Source: CAWGCA01 sp963820955 | GTDB lineage: Bacteria > Pseudomonadota > Gammaproteobacteria > Chromatiales > Chromatiaceae | Assembly (NCBI GenBank): GCA_963820955.1 | Contig: CAWGCA010000018.1 | Span: forward strand, 6,154 to 70,153 | Reading direction: 5' to 3' | DNA: 64,000 bases | Part shown: one piece after another, positions 17,339 through 27,050 of the stretch | How the letters are laid out: each line of letters begins with the position of its first letter | How positions within the stretch are numbered: the first letter of the stretch is position 1 | Made by a program: the position numbers and the translations under genes | The notes under the pieces: model-generated | What the model was told of the DNA's origin: nothing | What the model saw: only the letters and a program-made list of their open reading frames with translations | The model's database searches: none

Positions 17339-18196
17339 TTAAAGAATACTCACGTGCACTTCTACCTCCATCCTGCCTTTGCAGTCCGGCGGCCCAAGAA
17401 ATCGCCCCGAAACAGGTGAGATGACCTCGGGGTGGCGATGTACTGCGACCGCTATATGGTCACGTCCCACTATCTGTCCACTGGTTGAGTCGAAGCCCCA
17501 CCAGCCGGTGCCCGGGAGATAGACCTCCGACCAGGCATGGGTGGTTGCAAGGTCTTCGACTGCTGTATTCGACACCAGATACCCAGTGACGAAACGACTT
17601 GCAAGGCCACAGTAACGACAGGCCTCGATGAATAGCGTGGCAACATCGCGGCAGGAGCCCTTGCCAAGGGACAGGGTGGTGTTGGGAGACTGAACACCCG
17701 GTTCGGTACGCACCGTATATTCGATCGTTCCAGCGATCTTCTCGTTAATTCGATTCAACAGAAGTACCGTATCGATCAACTCCCCGCTATTCAGGATATC
17801 TTTCAGCCATTCTCCTACAGCGGCGTAGTCCTGCGGAAAGACAGAGATTTGATAGGGTATCAGATCGATCTGTTCGATAGGATCATAGTGAAAGGGATAT
17901 TGACTGGCCTGTTTCGCCAATTGAAAGGGGGATTTTTGTTCGATGTAGTGCTGCACCACGAGACGGCTGACGATCTCCAGCAGATCGCTGTTCTCACGGA
18001 AGTGGATCATCGACACGGAGTTGCCGAACAAATCTCTTTGCCACTCGATATCGAAGGCGGGAGTGATCTGGAGCGAAGAGGATTCAATGCGGATATCATG
18101 CCCCTCGCGTGGTCTTACATAGACCTTGTGAGGCAGAAACTGGACTGACTCCGGGTACACATACTTGGTTATATGCTCGATTTCGATACGACGCAT
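17339..18196 (-). CDS. Transglutaminase-like cysteine protease/peptidase
   Basis: The 285-residue protein has the bacterial transglutaminase N-terminal beta domain (about 1-95) and a transglutaminase core. The catalytic triad is visible: Cys182 in KGSCRD, His220 in TTHAW, Asp236 in GFDSTSG. Such proteins are cytosolic and are predicted peptidases or amide-bond formers. It is the last gene of a run reading leftward from 24285 (DUF2126/transglutaminase, ATP-grasp, alpha-E). AGGAG precedes ATG at 18196. It is a second transglutaminase in the same operon, distinct in sequence from the domain in the big upstream protein. Substrate unknown. Confidence 0.88.
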   Translation of the reverse strand: MRRIEIEHITKYVYPESVQFLPHKVYVRPREGHDIRIESSSLQITPAFDIEWQRDLFGNSVSMIHFRENSDLLEIVSRLVVQHYIEQKSPFQLAKQASQYPFHYDPIEQIDLIPYQISVFPQDYAAVGEWLKDILNSGELIDTVLLLNRINEKIAGTIEYTVRTEPGVQSPNTTLSLGKGSCRDVATLFIEACRYCGLASRFVTGYLVSNTAVEDLATTHAWSEVYLPGTGWWGFDSTSGQIVGRDHIAVAVHRHPEVISPVSGRFLGPPDCKGRMEVEVHVSIL

Positions 18197-18263
18197 ACGG
18201 AGTCTCCTGGATTGGCTCGATTAGTGTCTGGCAGTGGTAGTGGCCATCAGGTGTTATTTTATT

Positions 18264-18347
18264 TCAGGTGGATAGGGCGAGCAGGCGGGACATAATGGAC
18301 TTGCCAATGCCACCCTTTTCACCGCCTATAAAATGGATTCGACTCAT
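18264..18347 (-). pseudogene. Truncated P-loop ATPase (ParA/ArsA-like) start fragment
   Basis: This 27-codon frame starts MSRIHFIGGEKGGIGKS and stops soon after at RLLALST. It is the N terminus of a deviant-Walker-A ATPase (KGGxGKS) that normally runs 200 residues or more, so only the P-loop survives. An AGGAC site stands about 9 bases before the ATG. It lies between the alpha-E and transglutaminase genes. After the stop no further matching ATPase sequence is visible in any frame before 18196. Interpretation: remnant of a deleted gene within the operon; a functional micropeptide seems unlikely. Confidence 0.7.
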
Positions 18348-18469
18348 CGAACCCGTCCTGATCGAATGAATAAAAAAGATGTCAGTGATGCCTGTTGCCA
18401 GCTGAAGACATAGCTGTTTTCGGCATTTTTGTCTGCTATGTTTAAATTCCGGCAGCATGGGCTGTATCT

Positions 18470-19414
18470 TTATGCAGCCTCTTCCGCAAGTGAAGGAAAG
18501 TAGGTCTCTGCAATTGCACCGTGCAAATGACCAAGATGGATCTGCAGTTTGTCCACGAATTTATGCAGAACATCGTTGTCCATTTTGGCCATGGATGTTT
18601 TTTGCATAACCTGTTCAATGTTACGGAGCATTTCAAGTGGGCCGGCGTTGTTTGGCAGTTTGGATAGATTGGTAGAGATGTTCTCTGTGCAGTAGGTAAA
18701 AGATCGCGGAAACTCCGCCTTGCGAAACAGAAAGGTCAGGACGTCGATACGATTTATCCGTACCTGCATGCTTTGCCGGTACATCTGATAGGCACTCAGG
18801 CTCTCCAGCATGCTCATCCAAAGCATGTCCTCATAAGGCCGAAGCTCGGGAGCATCATCCGGAATCGGGTTTTCCGATTTCACATCGATGATGCGGCTGG
18901 TCATGTCGGCTCTTTCCAGTTTTCTACCAATATTGAGGAAGTGATAGGCGGTATCGTGATTCATAGTGCCCGCCAGTAGACCGGTGTGCTGCTGGAGACC
19001 GCGAATAATCAGGCTCAGATAGTCGTGCCGGCCCTGACGCGCGTAGCTGGTTTGTTTGGTATCGACCACATTCTGATGGAAGGCGTTAAACTCTTCCCAG
19101 GCCTCCCGGGGCAGGCTGTCGCGAACGGTACGTGCATTCTCCCGCGCGAAAGCGAGTGTCGAAAGAATGGAACCGGGATTGCTTTCGTCCGAGATCAGAA
19201 AATTGACCACACGTCGCTCGGTGATTTCATCGTGTCGCTCGGTGTAGTCCTTGTCACAGCCGAGGATGCGGATCATCGGCTCCCAGCCCAGTGTAATCCC
19301 TTTCGGCAGGTCGAGCATCAGGTTGGAGTTGACGTTGATCAACCGTGCCGTGTTCTCCACACGCTCCAGATAACGGCCGATCCAGTAGATGGATTCAGCG
19401 ACTCGGGAAAGCAT
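18470..19414 (-). CDS. Alpha-E domain protein
   Basis: The 314-residue protein is a full-length alpha-E (DUF403) domain, all helical, beginning MLSRVAESIYWIGRYLERVENTARL, with the conserved ENARTVRDSLPREAWEEFN and GRKLERADMTSRIIDV. The function is unknown. The family is nearly always next to a circularly permuted ATP-grasp and transglutaminase, as here, and is thought to be part of the same amide-ligase system. The start follows GAGGAG with a 9-base spacer, 24 bases after the ATP-grasp stop codon, so the two are clearly co-transcribed. Confidence 0.93.
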   Translation of the reverse strand: MLSRVAESIYWIGRYLERVENTARLINVNSNLMLDLPKGITLGWEPMIRILGCDKDYTERHDEITERRVVNFLISDESNPGSILSTLAFARENARTVRDSLPREAWEEFNAFHQNVVDTKQTSYARQGRHDYLSLIIRGLQQHTGLLAGTMNHDTAYHFLNIGRKLERADMTSRIIDVKSENPIPDDAPELRPYEDMLWMSMLESLSAYQMYRQSMQVRINRIDVLTFLFRKAEFPRSFTYCTENISTNLSKLPNNAGPLEMLRNIEQVMQKTSMAKMDNDVLHKFVDKLQIHLGHLHGAIAETYFPSLAEEAA

Positions 19415-19438
19415 CTTTATATACTCCTCTTTGAGGCA

Positions 19439-20887
19439 CTAGCTGTCTACGATCCAGGTATCTTTGCTGCCGCCACCCTGCGATGAGTTGACCACCAGTG
19501 ACCCTTTGCGCAACGCCACCCGGGTGAGCCCACCGGTGGTGACCTTTATCGATTTGCCACTCAGGATGAACGGGCGAAGATCCACATGGCGGGGTTCGAG
19601 CTGTCCCCCCCGGACCATTGTCGGGACAGTGGAGATGCCGAGCGTCGGTTGGGCGATATAGTTGCGCGGGTCGGCTTTGATTAGTTTCGCGAACGTTTCG
19701 CGCTCCGCTCTAGTGGAGGCTGGTCCTACCAGCATACCGTATCCACCAGACTCGTTGGCCGGTTTCACCACCAGTTCCTGCAGATGTTCAAGGATGTAAG
19801 TCAGCGAGTCTGGGTCCATGCAGCGCCAGGTGGGTACATTTGGCACCAAGGGCTCCTGATCCAGGTAATAGCGGATGATGTCCGGGACATAGGAGTAGAC
19901 AACCTTGTCATCTGCCACCCCTGCACCAGGGGCATTGGCCAGGGCAACATTGCCTGCCTTCCAGGCCCTCATGAGGCCAGGAACCCCAAGCACGGAATCG
20001 CGATCGAAGGCCTCGGGATCCATGAACAGGTCGTCGATACGCCGGTAGATCACATCTACCCGGGAGAGCCCCTCGACGTTGCGCATGTAGACGCAATCGT
20101 CGTCTTGGACGATCAGGTCTCGTCCCTCCACCAGCTCACAGCCCATCTGTTGCGCCAGATAGGCGTGTTCGAAATAGGCGGAGTTATAGATGCCCGGGGT
20201 CATGACCACGATCTCCGGGTCATCACCCGGCCGGGGAGAGAGGGCGGCCAGGGTATCGAAGAGAGCGCCGGGATAGGTGTTTACCGGCAGTGGACTGTAG
20301 GTCTCGAACAGTTCCGGGAAGACACGCTTTGTCACCTGCCGGTTCTCCAGCATATAGGAGACCCCGGAGGGTACCCGCAGATTGTCCTCTAGCACATAGA
20401 TCTTGCCGTCACTGTGGCGCACCAGGTCGGAGCCACAGATGTGGGCCCAGATACCCAGGGGCGGATTGACGTCGGCGCACTGTTCGCGAAAGTTTACCGA
20501 TGCGGCCAGCACCACGGCAGGAAAGACCTGGTCCTTGATGATTTTCTGGTCGTGGTAGAGATCGTCGATGAAGAGGTTGAGGGCCTCCACCCGCTGCTTC
20601 AGCCCCCGCTCGATCTGGTCCCACTCCTTTTTGGGGATCATGCGGGGAATGATGTCGAAGGGCCAGGCCCGGTCGATGGAGCCCTCCTCCTCGGTGTAGA
20701 CCCGAAAGGTGATGCCCATCTGCTTGATGGCGAGATCTGCGGCCTGTTGACGCTCGTCCAGCTCTTCTCGGTCGAGATTCTTCAGATATCCGATCAGTTT
20801 TCGCGCGTAGGATCTGGCATGACCCTTGGGTGTGATCAGTTCATCGTAGAAAGGATGGTTTGTAAAGGACTCCCAGTTGATACTCAT
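19439..20887 (-). CDS. Circularly permuted ATP-grasp type 2 protein
   Basis: The 482-residue protein belongs to the CP_ATPgrasp_2 (DUF404/DUF407) family. Marks include YARKLIGYLKNLDREELDER, FRVYTEEEGSIDRAWPFDIIPR, RRIDDLFMDPEAF, NAPGAGVADDKVVYSYVPDIIRYYL, VVKPANESGGYGMLVGP and SSQGGGSKDTWIVD at the end. ATP-grasp enzymes join a carboxylate to an amine via acyl phosphate, so it is predicted to make a peptide or tag. The ATG overlaps the stop of the DUF2126 gene by four bases, showing tight coupling. Substrates have not been established, as far as I know. Confidence 0.93.
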   Translation of the reverse strand: MSINWESFTNHPFYDELITPKGHARSYARKLIGYLKNLDREELDERQQAADLAIKQMGITFRVYTEEEGSIDRAWPFDIIPRMIPKKEWDQIERGLKQRVEALNLFIDDLYHDQKIIKDQVFPAVVLAASVNFREQCADVNPPLGIWAHICGSDLVRHSDGKIYVLEDNLRVPSGVSYMLENRQVTKRVFPELFETYSPLPVNTYPGALFDTLAALSPRPGDDPEIVVMTPGIYNSAYFEHAYLAQQMGCELVEGRDLIVQDDDCVYMRNVEGLSRVDVIYRRIDDLFMDPEAFDRDSVLGVPGLMRAWKAGNVALANAPGAGVADDKVVYSYVPDIIRYYLDQEPLVPNVPTWRCMDPDSLTYILEHLQELVVKPANESGGYGMLVGPASTRAERETFAKLIKADPRNYIAQPTLGISTVPTMVRGGQLEPRHVDLRPFILSGKSIKVTTGGLTRVALRKGSLVVNSSQGGGSKDTWIVDS

Positions 20888-23800
20888 GACGTGCCCCCCC
20901 TTGGCGGTGTGCGCAGGTCGAGGGTCCAGGGGAAATCGGGACTCAACGGTTCTTCCGGTGCAAGAATGCGCCCGCCCGTGTGACCCTGCTGGGTGAAGCG
21001 GGCCAGACGTCTGGCTTCCGCCTCATAGGCATTGACGGGAAAAACCTCGGAATTGCGGCCGCCAGGATGGGCCACATGGTAGGTACAGCCGCCCAGGGAA
21101 TGTTGGTTCCAGGTGTCCACTACATCGAATACCAGGGGGGTCTGAGCCGGAATTGTCGGATGCAGCCCCGAAGGTGGCTGCCAGGCCTTGTAGCGGACCC
21201 CGGCAACGAATTCGCCTCGGGTGCCGGTATTGCGCAGGGGGACCCGACGGCCGTTGCAGGTAATCACATAGCGGTTCGGGGTCAGCCCGCTGGCCTTTAC
21301 CTGAAGGCGCTCTACCGAGGAATCCACGTAGCGTGCGGTACCCAGAGCAGTTACCTCTTCTCCCAGTACGTTCCAGGGCTCGATGGCGAAACGCAACTCC
21401 AACTCGATGTCATCCACGTTGAGAGTGCCGTAGCGGGGGAAACGGAATTCGACGAAAGGGTCGAACCAGCTTATGTCGAAACGGTGTCCGGCTCGGTTCA
21501 GATCAGCGATGACATCGGAGAGATCCCGCTGTACATGGTGGGGCAGCATAAATCGGTCGTGCAGTTCTGTACCCCAGCGCACCGGTTCCCGTTCGTACGG
21601 ATGGTCCCAGAAACGGGCGATCAGGGAGCGCAGCAGCAGCATCTGCACGCTGCTCATTCGGGCATGGGGCGGCATCTCGAAGCCACGGAATTCCACCAGT
21701 CCCAGGCGGCCGTTGGGACCGTCCGGTGAGTAGAGCTTGTCGATGCAGAACTCCGATCGATGGGTGTTGCCAGTCAGGTCAACCAGCAGGTGACGCAGCA
21801 CCCGGTCTACCACCCAGGGTTGAGGGATCTCATGGGCCGGTAATTCGTTGAAGGCGATGCCCAGTTCATAAAGTGCATCATCCCGGGCTTCGTCCACCCG
21901 AGGGGCCTGGGAGGTGGGGCCGATGAATAACCCGGAAAAAAGATAAGAGAGGGCAGGGTGATTCTGCCAATAGGTCAACAGACTGCGCAACAGATGGGGG
22001 CGGCGCAGGATTGGGCTGTCGGCAGCGCAAGCGGCACCAATGGTGACATGGTTGCCACCCCCAGTGCCCGAATGGCGCCCGTCCAGCATGAACTTCTCGG
22101 CGCTCAGTCTCGATTGCCGGGCCTCTTCGTAAAGGACCGACGTATTCTTGACCAGTTCCCGCCAGTCTTTGGCGGGATGGATGTTGACTTCGATGACCCC
22201 TGGATCCGGGGTCACCATCAAACGTTGAAGGCGTGGGTCATGGGGAGGCTCGTACCCTTCCATGATGATCGGCAGATCCGTCTCCAACGCGGAGGCTTCG
22301 ATTGCGTTGACCAGATCAAGATAGTGTTCCAACTCCTCGAGGGGCGGCAGAAAGACATGCAGGTGCCCGTCGCGTTGTTCGACACACATGGTTGTGCGGA
22401 TGAGTGTCGCCCCCCCTTGTGGTGAGCCACTTCGGTCGATGCTCCGATCGTCTGCGGCGAGTGGTTGTTCCGGTAGTGGACTGATTTCGCCTTTGCGGAC
22501 CATGCGCGCGCGGTCGCGGATCTCCGGCACCAATTTGCGTTGATCGAAAGGGTCCTTGGGCAGTACGGCCTGGCGCTTACTCTTGGATTGCCAGAGCAGG
22601 GAATCCAGAGGCAGACGATAACCCATGGGCGAGTCGCCAGGAATCAGAAACATCTTGTCGCGGCGAAATATCCACGGGCTGGAGGTCCAGCCCTCACGGT
22701 CGTAGTCCCAGGCGATGGGCAGGGCGTAGCCTGCAACCCGGTCAAGACCCTGTTCAAATATACGGCGCACCCTCGCACGTTCGATGGGATCTTTCAGCTT
22801 GTTGTCAGAAACGTCCACATTGGTCGGCAGGGTGCCCTCTTTCCACAGATAATAGGCGCCGTCTTCGAATCCCGGTCTAATATGATCCTTAGCCAACTCC
22901 AGGTGGGTGGCGATGCGCTCAATCAACCGACGGGCCTGCTGGTCGGTGAAATTTTTACCGGAGCCAGGGTGATCGAGCAGTTCCGGGTGATTCCATGCCG
23001 GCTGATCATCTTTGCGCCAGGCACAGGTCATGGCCCAGCGCGGCAGTTGTTCGCCCGGATACCATTTCCCCTGGCCGTAGTGGAGCACCGCGCCTTTAGC
23101 AAAGGCCTCTTTCAGGCGTCGCAGCAAAACTCCGGCCCGCTCGAGTTTGTGCTCCCCCAGGGCGGCGGTACTCCATTGGGGGCTGTCCATGTCGTCAATG
23201 GAGACGAATGTGGGTTCACCGCCCATAGTGAGACGCACATCTCCTTCGAACAATGCCTCATCCACCTCGTCGCCCAGGGCCAGAATCTCCCGCCACTGCT
23301 CTTCAGTGTAAGGTTTTGTCACCCGGGGGTCTTCATGGATGCGGCTGACCTTGTTTTCGAATCTAAAGGTGACCTCGCACTTGTCTGTGGCGCCTACGAT
23401 CGGGGAGGCGCTGGTGGGATCGGGCGTGCAGGCAAGGGGGATATGTCCCTCCCCCGCGAACAGACCCGATGTGGGATCCAGCCCGACCCAGCCCGCACCC
23501 GGGACAAAGACCTCCGCCCAGGCATGCAGATCAGTGAAATCCGCCTCCGGTCCTGAAGGGCCGTCCAGGGATTTCTGATCGGCAGTGAGCTGGATCAGGT
23601 AGCCGGAGACAAAACGTGCCGCCAGACCCAGATGCCGCAGGATCTGAACCAGCAGCCAGCCGGTGTCCCGGCAGGAGCCGGTTTTTTTCTGCAGGGTCTT
23701 CTCGCAGGTCTGAATACCGGGCTCCATGCGGATGGTGTAGCCGATCAGCTTCTCGAGTTCCTGGTTCAGTTCCACCAGGAAGTAAACGATGTTAGGCCCC

Positions 23801-24285
23801 TTGATCCCGATTTCATTATTGCCGTCGGATTTTTCCAGCTCGAGATCGGCCCGGGTCATGGCCATGCCCAGGTCTGCCTCTTTCAGCTTGTTCAGCAGCT
23901 TGTTCAGCAACGGCCCAGACTCCTTGATCTCGAAATAGGGCGTCAGCTCCTTTTGCAGTTGCGCTTCGTATCTGAAGGGGTAATAGGTAGCCGATTCCTC
24001 GACAAAGAAATCGAACGGATTGATGGTAACCATGTCCGCGACCAGGTTTACATCCACGATCAGCTTCTTGGTCTTTTCCGGAAACACATACCGGGCGATG
24101 AAATTGCCGAAAGGGTCCTGCTGCCAGTTGAGGTAGTGAGTCTCGGGCTCCACCTTCAGGGAGAAATGATGCAGCGGCGTGCGGGTATGCGGCGCGGGGC
24201 GCAGCCGGACCGTGTGTGGGGAAAGACTGACCAACCGGTCGTACTGGTATTCGGTACGATGATGTATGGCAACGCGAACTGACAT
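20884..24285 (-). CDS. Transglutaminase-DUF2126 fusion protein
   Basis: The 1133-residue protein opens with a transglutaminase N-terminal domain and core (catalytic Cys205 in TGSCRD, His254 in DLHAW, Asp270 in GLDPTSG) and continues with a DUF2126 region of about 800 residues. That region contains FEGDVRLTMGGEPTFVSI, GGGNHVTIGAA, RNTGTRGEFVAGVRYKAWQ and HPGGRNSEVFPVNAYEAEAR, and includes glutamine-synthetase-like amidoligase signatures according to the published domain analyses of this family. It heads the leftward operon. Length matches the family. ATG at 24285 has only a weak AGGACG-like site. It is predicted to combine amide ligation and amide cleavage or transfer. Confidence 0.92.
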   Translation of the reverse strand: MSVRVAIHHRTEYQYDRLVSLSPHTVRLRPAPHTRTPLHHFSLKVEPETHYLNWQQDPFGNFIARYVFPEKTKKLIVDVNLVADMVTINPFDFFVEESATYYPFRYEAQLQKELTPYFEIKESGPLLNKLLNKLKEADLGMAMTRADLELEKSDGNNEIGIKGPNIVYFLVELNQELEKLIGYTIRMEPGIQTCEKTLQKKTGSCRDTGWLLVQILRHLGLAARFVSGYLIQLTADQKSLDGPSGPEADFTDLHAWAEVFVPGAGWVGLDPTSGLFAGEGHIPLACTPDPTSASPIVGATDKCEVTFRFENKVSRIHEDPRVTKPYTEEQWREILALGDEVDEALFEGDVRLTMGGEPTFVSIDDMDSPQWSTAALGEHKLERAGVLLRRLKEAFAKGAVLHYGQGKWYPGEQLPRWAMTCAWRKDDQPAWNHPELLDHPGSGKNFTDQQARRLIERIATHLELAKDHIRPGFEDGAYYLWKEGTLPTNVDVSDNKLKDPIERARVRRIFEQGLDRVAGYALPIAWDYDREGWTSSPWIFRRDKMFLIPGDSPMGYRLPLDSLLWQSKSKRQAVLPKDPFDQRKLVPEIRDRARMVRKGEISPLPEQPLAADDRSIDRSGSPQGGATLIRTTMCVEQRDGHLHVFLPPLEELEHYLDLVNAIEASALETDLPIIMEGYEPPHDPRLQRLMVTPDPGVIEVNIHPAKDWRELVKNTSVLYEEARQSRLSAEKFMLDGRHSGTGGGNHVTIGAACAADSPILRRPHLLRSLLTYWQNHPALSYLFSGLFIGPTSQAPRVDEARDDALYELGIAFNELPAHEIPQPWVVDRVLRHLLVDLTGNTHRSEFCIDKLYSPDGPNGRLGLVEFRGFEMPPHARMSSVQMLLLRSLIARFWDHPYEREPVRWGTELHDRFMLPHHVQRDLSDVIADLNRAGHRFDISWFDPFVEFRFPRYGTLNVDDIELELRFAIEPWNVLGEEVTALGTARYVDSSVERLQVKASGLTPNRYVITCNGRRVPLRNTGTRGEFVAGVRYKAWQPPSGLHPTIPAQTPLVFDVVDTWNQHSLGGCTYHVAHPGGRNSEVFPVNAYEAEARRLARFTQQGHTGGRILAPEEPLSPDFPWTLDLRTPPRGGTS

Positions 24286-24761
24286 GGTGCGTGAGTCGTC
24301 CTGAAGTGGTGCGAAAAGGCTCAGAATGCCCTGTATAACTCCTCAGCTTACAATATCACGCAGATTTCATGCCAGAATTATTCCGGGTCATTCGCTGAAA
24401 TTAGCGTTCAGATAGCAAGATATATCGGACATCGGGGTGGCCAGGTTGCTGCCATCACATCCGCCAGCGCTCGATTGAACCCTGAGCCGATTCCGTGCGG
24501 CAGAGCGACACCTATGGATACGCCGGTCGTTTGGTTCGTAAAATAAGCGAATTGGACAACTTTCGTGCCGGAAAATGTCGGACTGAGTAGTTGATGGCTC
24601 AGGGGGCTTTACCAATGCCTTGGGTTGACTCCATACTGAGGACGGTTTGTTTCGATCTTTCCAGCTGACCCAGGATCTGTCGCTGCCCTGAGAAAGCCCC
24701 TTGATGGCATTAATCGGAGCATGCTTGAACTATAATTGGAACATTAAACGCAGGAATTTTC
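24286..24761. other. Divergent promoter region between the transglutaminase operon and the Anbu gene
   Basis: The 476 bases separate two divergently transcribed parts of the same predicted system. TATAAT at 24731-24736 could be the -10 of the Anbu gene (plus strand), but no good -35 is at 17 bases. No convincing gene is seen; a 75-codon minus-strand frame (24388-24615) has no ribosome-binding site. No window repeat occurs here. Confidence 0.4.
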
Positions 24762-25559
24762 ATGACCTATTGTCTTGGTCTATGTCTTGAAGAGGGGTTG
24801 GTATTCGCCTCGGATTCACGCACCAACGCCGGTGTGGATTACGTGACCACCTACAGCAAAATGCACGTTTTCAATCCGACCCCTGAACGGTTGTTCGTCA
24901 TCCTTTCTGCCGGCAATCTGGCCACAACCCAGGAGGTGATGAATCATATCCAGCGGGATTTGGATTATCCCCCGGGCCACGGCACTAACCTGGCCTCGGT
25001 CCGTTACCTGTTCGAGGCGGCGGAATATGTGGGCGCAATCAGTCTTCAGGTGCAACAGGAACACAATAATGCGCTTGCCCAGTCCGGTGTGAGTGGCGAG
25101 ACTACGCTGATCATAGGTGGGCAGATCGCCGGGCAGCCTCACGGTCTGATGCTGATTTATCCCCAGGGTAATTACATCAATGCCTCGCCGGAGACGCCTT
25201 ATCTACAGATCGGTGAAAGCAAGTACGGCAAGCCCGCCTTAGATCGGATCGTCAGTCCGTCGCTGTCTCTGACCGAAGGTGCCCGCCTCTGTCTGGTTTC
25301 GCTGGACGCAACCACTCGCTCCAATATTACCGTAGGACCACCGTTCGAGGTGTCGCTTTATAAAAAGGAAAGTTTTGCTGTCTCCTGTCGCTGTACCTTC
25401 GACGCTCAGGATCCCTATCTGATTCAACTGCGTCAGGCTTGGAATTCAGGCATACGAAACGCATTTTTGGGTCTTCCGGTCTTTGATTGGGAGCAGCAGC
25501 AATCGCTTGGATTGCCTCTGCAGCAGCAGGCGCAGGGGACCTTCAACCAGGAGAATTAG
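24762..25559 (+). CDS. Proteasome-type Ntn hydrolase (Anbu/BPH family)
   Basis: The 265-residue protein starts MTYCLGL, so after loss of the initiator Met, Thr2 becomes the N-terminal nucleophile, as in the Anbu family. SDSRTNAGVDYVTTYSKMHVF contains the conserved Asp and Lys that support catalysis, and FVILSAGNLATTQEV follows the proteasome beta-subunit pattern. Anbu assembles into open helical rings. Its genes are habitually linked to transglutaminase, ATP-grasp and alpha-E genes, which lie just across a divergent promoter region here. It is inferred to process the product of that system. The start is fixed by the Thr requirement. Confidence 0.92.
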   Translation: MTYCLGLCLEEGLVFASDSRTNAGVDYVTTYSKMHVFNPTPERLFVILSAGNLATTQEVMNHIQRDLDYPPGHGTNLASVRYLFEAAEYVGAISLQVQQEHNNALAQSGVSGETTLIIGGQIAGQPHGLMLIYPQGNYINASPETPYLQIGESKYGKPALDRIVSPSLSLTEGARLCLVSLDATTRSNITVGPPFEVSLYKKESFAVSCRCTFDAQDPYLIQLRQAWNSGIRNAFLGLPVFDWEQQQSLGLPLQQQAQGTFNQEN

Positions 25560-25628
25560 ACCGTTTCTTCTTCTTCGGTGGCCGTCAGCACCAATCCATG
25601 GGTCTTAACGGATTCTTTCTGGCGCTGT

Positions 25629-26885
25629 TCAACTTCCTCCGTGTGCGCTGGCCTGGTCTAGAGGTTGCGACAATCGCGCCAGCGGGCGCTCATCAATAGG
25701 CATATGCACCAGTGCAGCGAGCAGTCCGAGGGCGACGCCTACCCACCAGACGGCGTCGTAAGTGCCTGTGATATCGAAGAGATATCCGCCAAGCCAGACA
25801 CCGAGAAAACTACCGACTTGATGACTGAAGAATACGATGCCGAAAAGCGTCGCCAGATAACGTAAGCCGAACACCTGACCAACGATTCCTGTTGTCAGGG
25901 GCACTGTTGATAACCAGAGCAGGCCCATACAGGCGGCGAAGATATAAATAGTCCATTCGGTTTTCGGGAAGACCATTAGGCCGGTGATCGCTGCGGCCCG
26001 CAAAAGGTAGATCCAACTCAAACTGGTCTTTTTACTCTTGCGCTGACCTATTGCGCCTGATCCAAAAGAGCCCGCGATATTGAAAAGACCGATCAGTGCC
26101 AGGGAAATGGCCCCTACCGATCCGGAAAATCCAAGATCTGTTACATAGGCTGGGAAATGAACAGTGATGAATGCGACATGGAAACCACAGACGAAAAATC
26201 CGGATGTCAGCAGCAGGTAGCCTCGGTGTGCGATTGCTTCCCGCAATGCATCGCTCAGTGTCTGGTCCGACATGGCTTCTCCGATCGCCTCTGTCCTCTG
26301 CGGAATCAGCGTCGCCATGGGAATTATCAATAGCGCCAGGCCAGCCAGTATGAGCAGCGCGCTGTGCCAGCCGTAGAAGGAGATGAACGACTGACTGATG
26401 GGTGAAAAGATCACCTGCCCCAGTGATCCCGCAGCGGTGCCCAGGCCAAGTGCCAGGGAGCGCTTGTCGGGACCCACTACTTTGGCGATGGCAGAGAGGG
26501 CTATGGCGAATCCGGTAAAGGCGATTCCCAATCCGATCAGCACGCCACCGAAAAGATACAGCAGCGTGGCCGATTCCGCCATCGCCATGCCATAGATGCC
26601 GGCACAATAAGCGATGGAACCGACTACCAGCACCGGTGCGGCGCCCCGACGGTCTGCAATCGCCCCGGCGACCGGTACGCCAATGCCCCAAAACAGGTTC
26701 TGGATTGCCATAGCAAGGGCGAAGGTCTCGCGACCCCAACCGTTCGCCAGCGTCATCGGTTCAAGGAACAGCCCGAAGGTCGAGCGAATACCAAACCCGG
26801 TCAGTGCGACAAGGCAACCTATGGTGACAATGACGGCCGGTTTTCGCCACCAAAGACCATATGCATTGGCAGTGGTATTTGACAT
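25629..26885 (-). CDS. Major facilitator superfamily transporter
   Basis: The 418-residue protein has twelve predicted membrane helices, with a start region WRKPAVIVTIGCLVALTGFGIRSTFGLFL, the MFS A-loop motif GAIADRRGAAPVL, and a central loop near residue 205 (PQRTEAIGEAMSD). It resembles the monocarboxylate/oxalate-formate (OFA-like) branch. The substrate cannot be told from sequence. It is convergent with the Anbu gene (70-base gap) and stands alone. ATG at 26885 follows GATACCTTAGTCG-like sequence with no strong ribosome-binding site. Confidence 0.85.
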   Translation of the reverse strand: MSNTTANAYGLWWRKPAVIVTIGCLVALTGFGIRSTFGLFLEPMTLANGWGRETFALAMAIQNLFWGIGVPVAGAIADRRGAAPVLVVGSIAYCAGIYGMAMAESATLLYLFGGVLIGLGIAFTGFAIALSAIAKVVGPDKRSLALGLGTAAGSLGQVIFSPISQSFISFYGWHSALLILAGLALLIIPMATLIPQRTEAIGEAMSDQTLSDALREAIAHRGYLLLTSGFFVCGFHVAFITVHFPAYVTDLGFSGSVGAISLALIGLFNIAGSFGSGAIGQRKSKKTSLSWIYLLRAAAITGLMVFPKTEWTIYIFAACMGLLWLSTVPLTTGIVGQVFGLRYLATLFGIVFFSHQVGSFLGVWLGGYLFDITGTYDAVWWVGVALGLLAALVHMPIDERPLARLSQPLDQASAHGGS

Positions 26886-27050
26886 CGACTAAGGTATCGA
26901 AGCGGGTTTGGTAATCGAGAAGTTAGTGCGTAAGGGCATTACCGATGACAATAGATAGCACCCGAAAATATATCTACAATAAAATATCTGGGGTATTGTC
27001 GCGCCGCGAAATCAGAAGGTCTGGACTCGACTATTCCGTTTCTATCTACT

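Noticed and set aside
22540..23556. 338-codon plus-strand open frame inside DUF2126
   Set aside because: It lies antisense to a well-conserved 1133-residue gene, has no ribosome-binding site and no motif.
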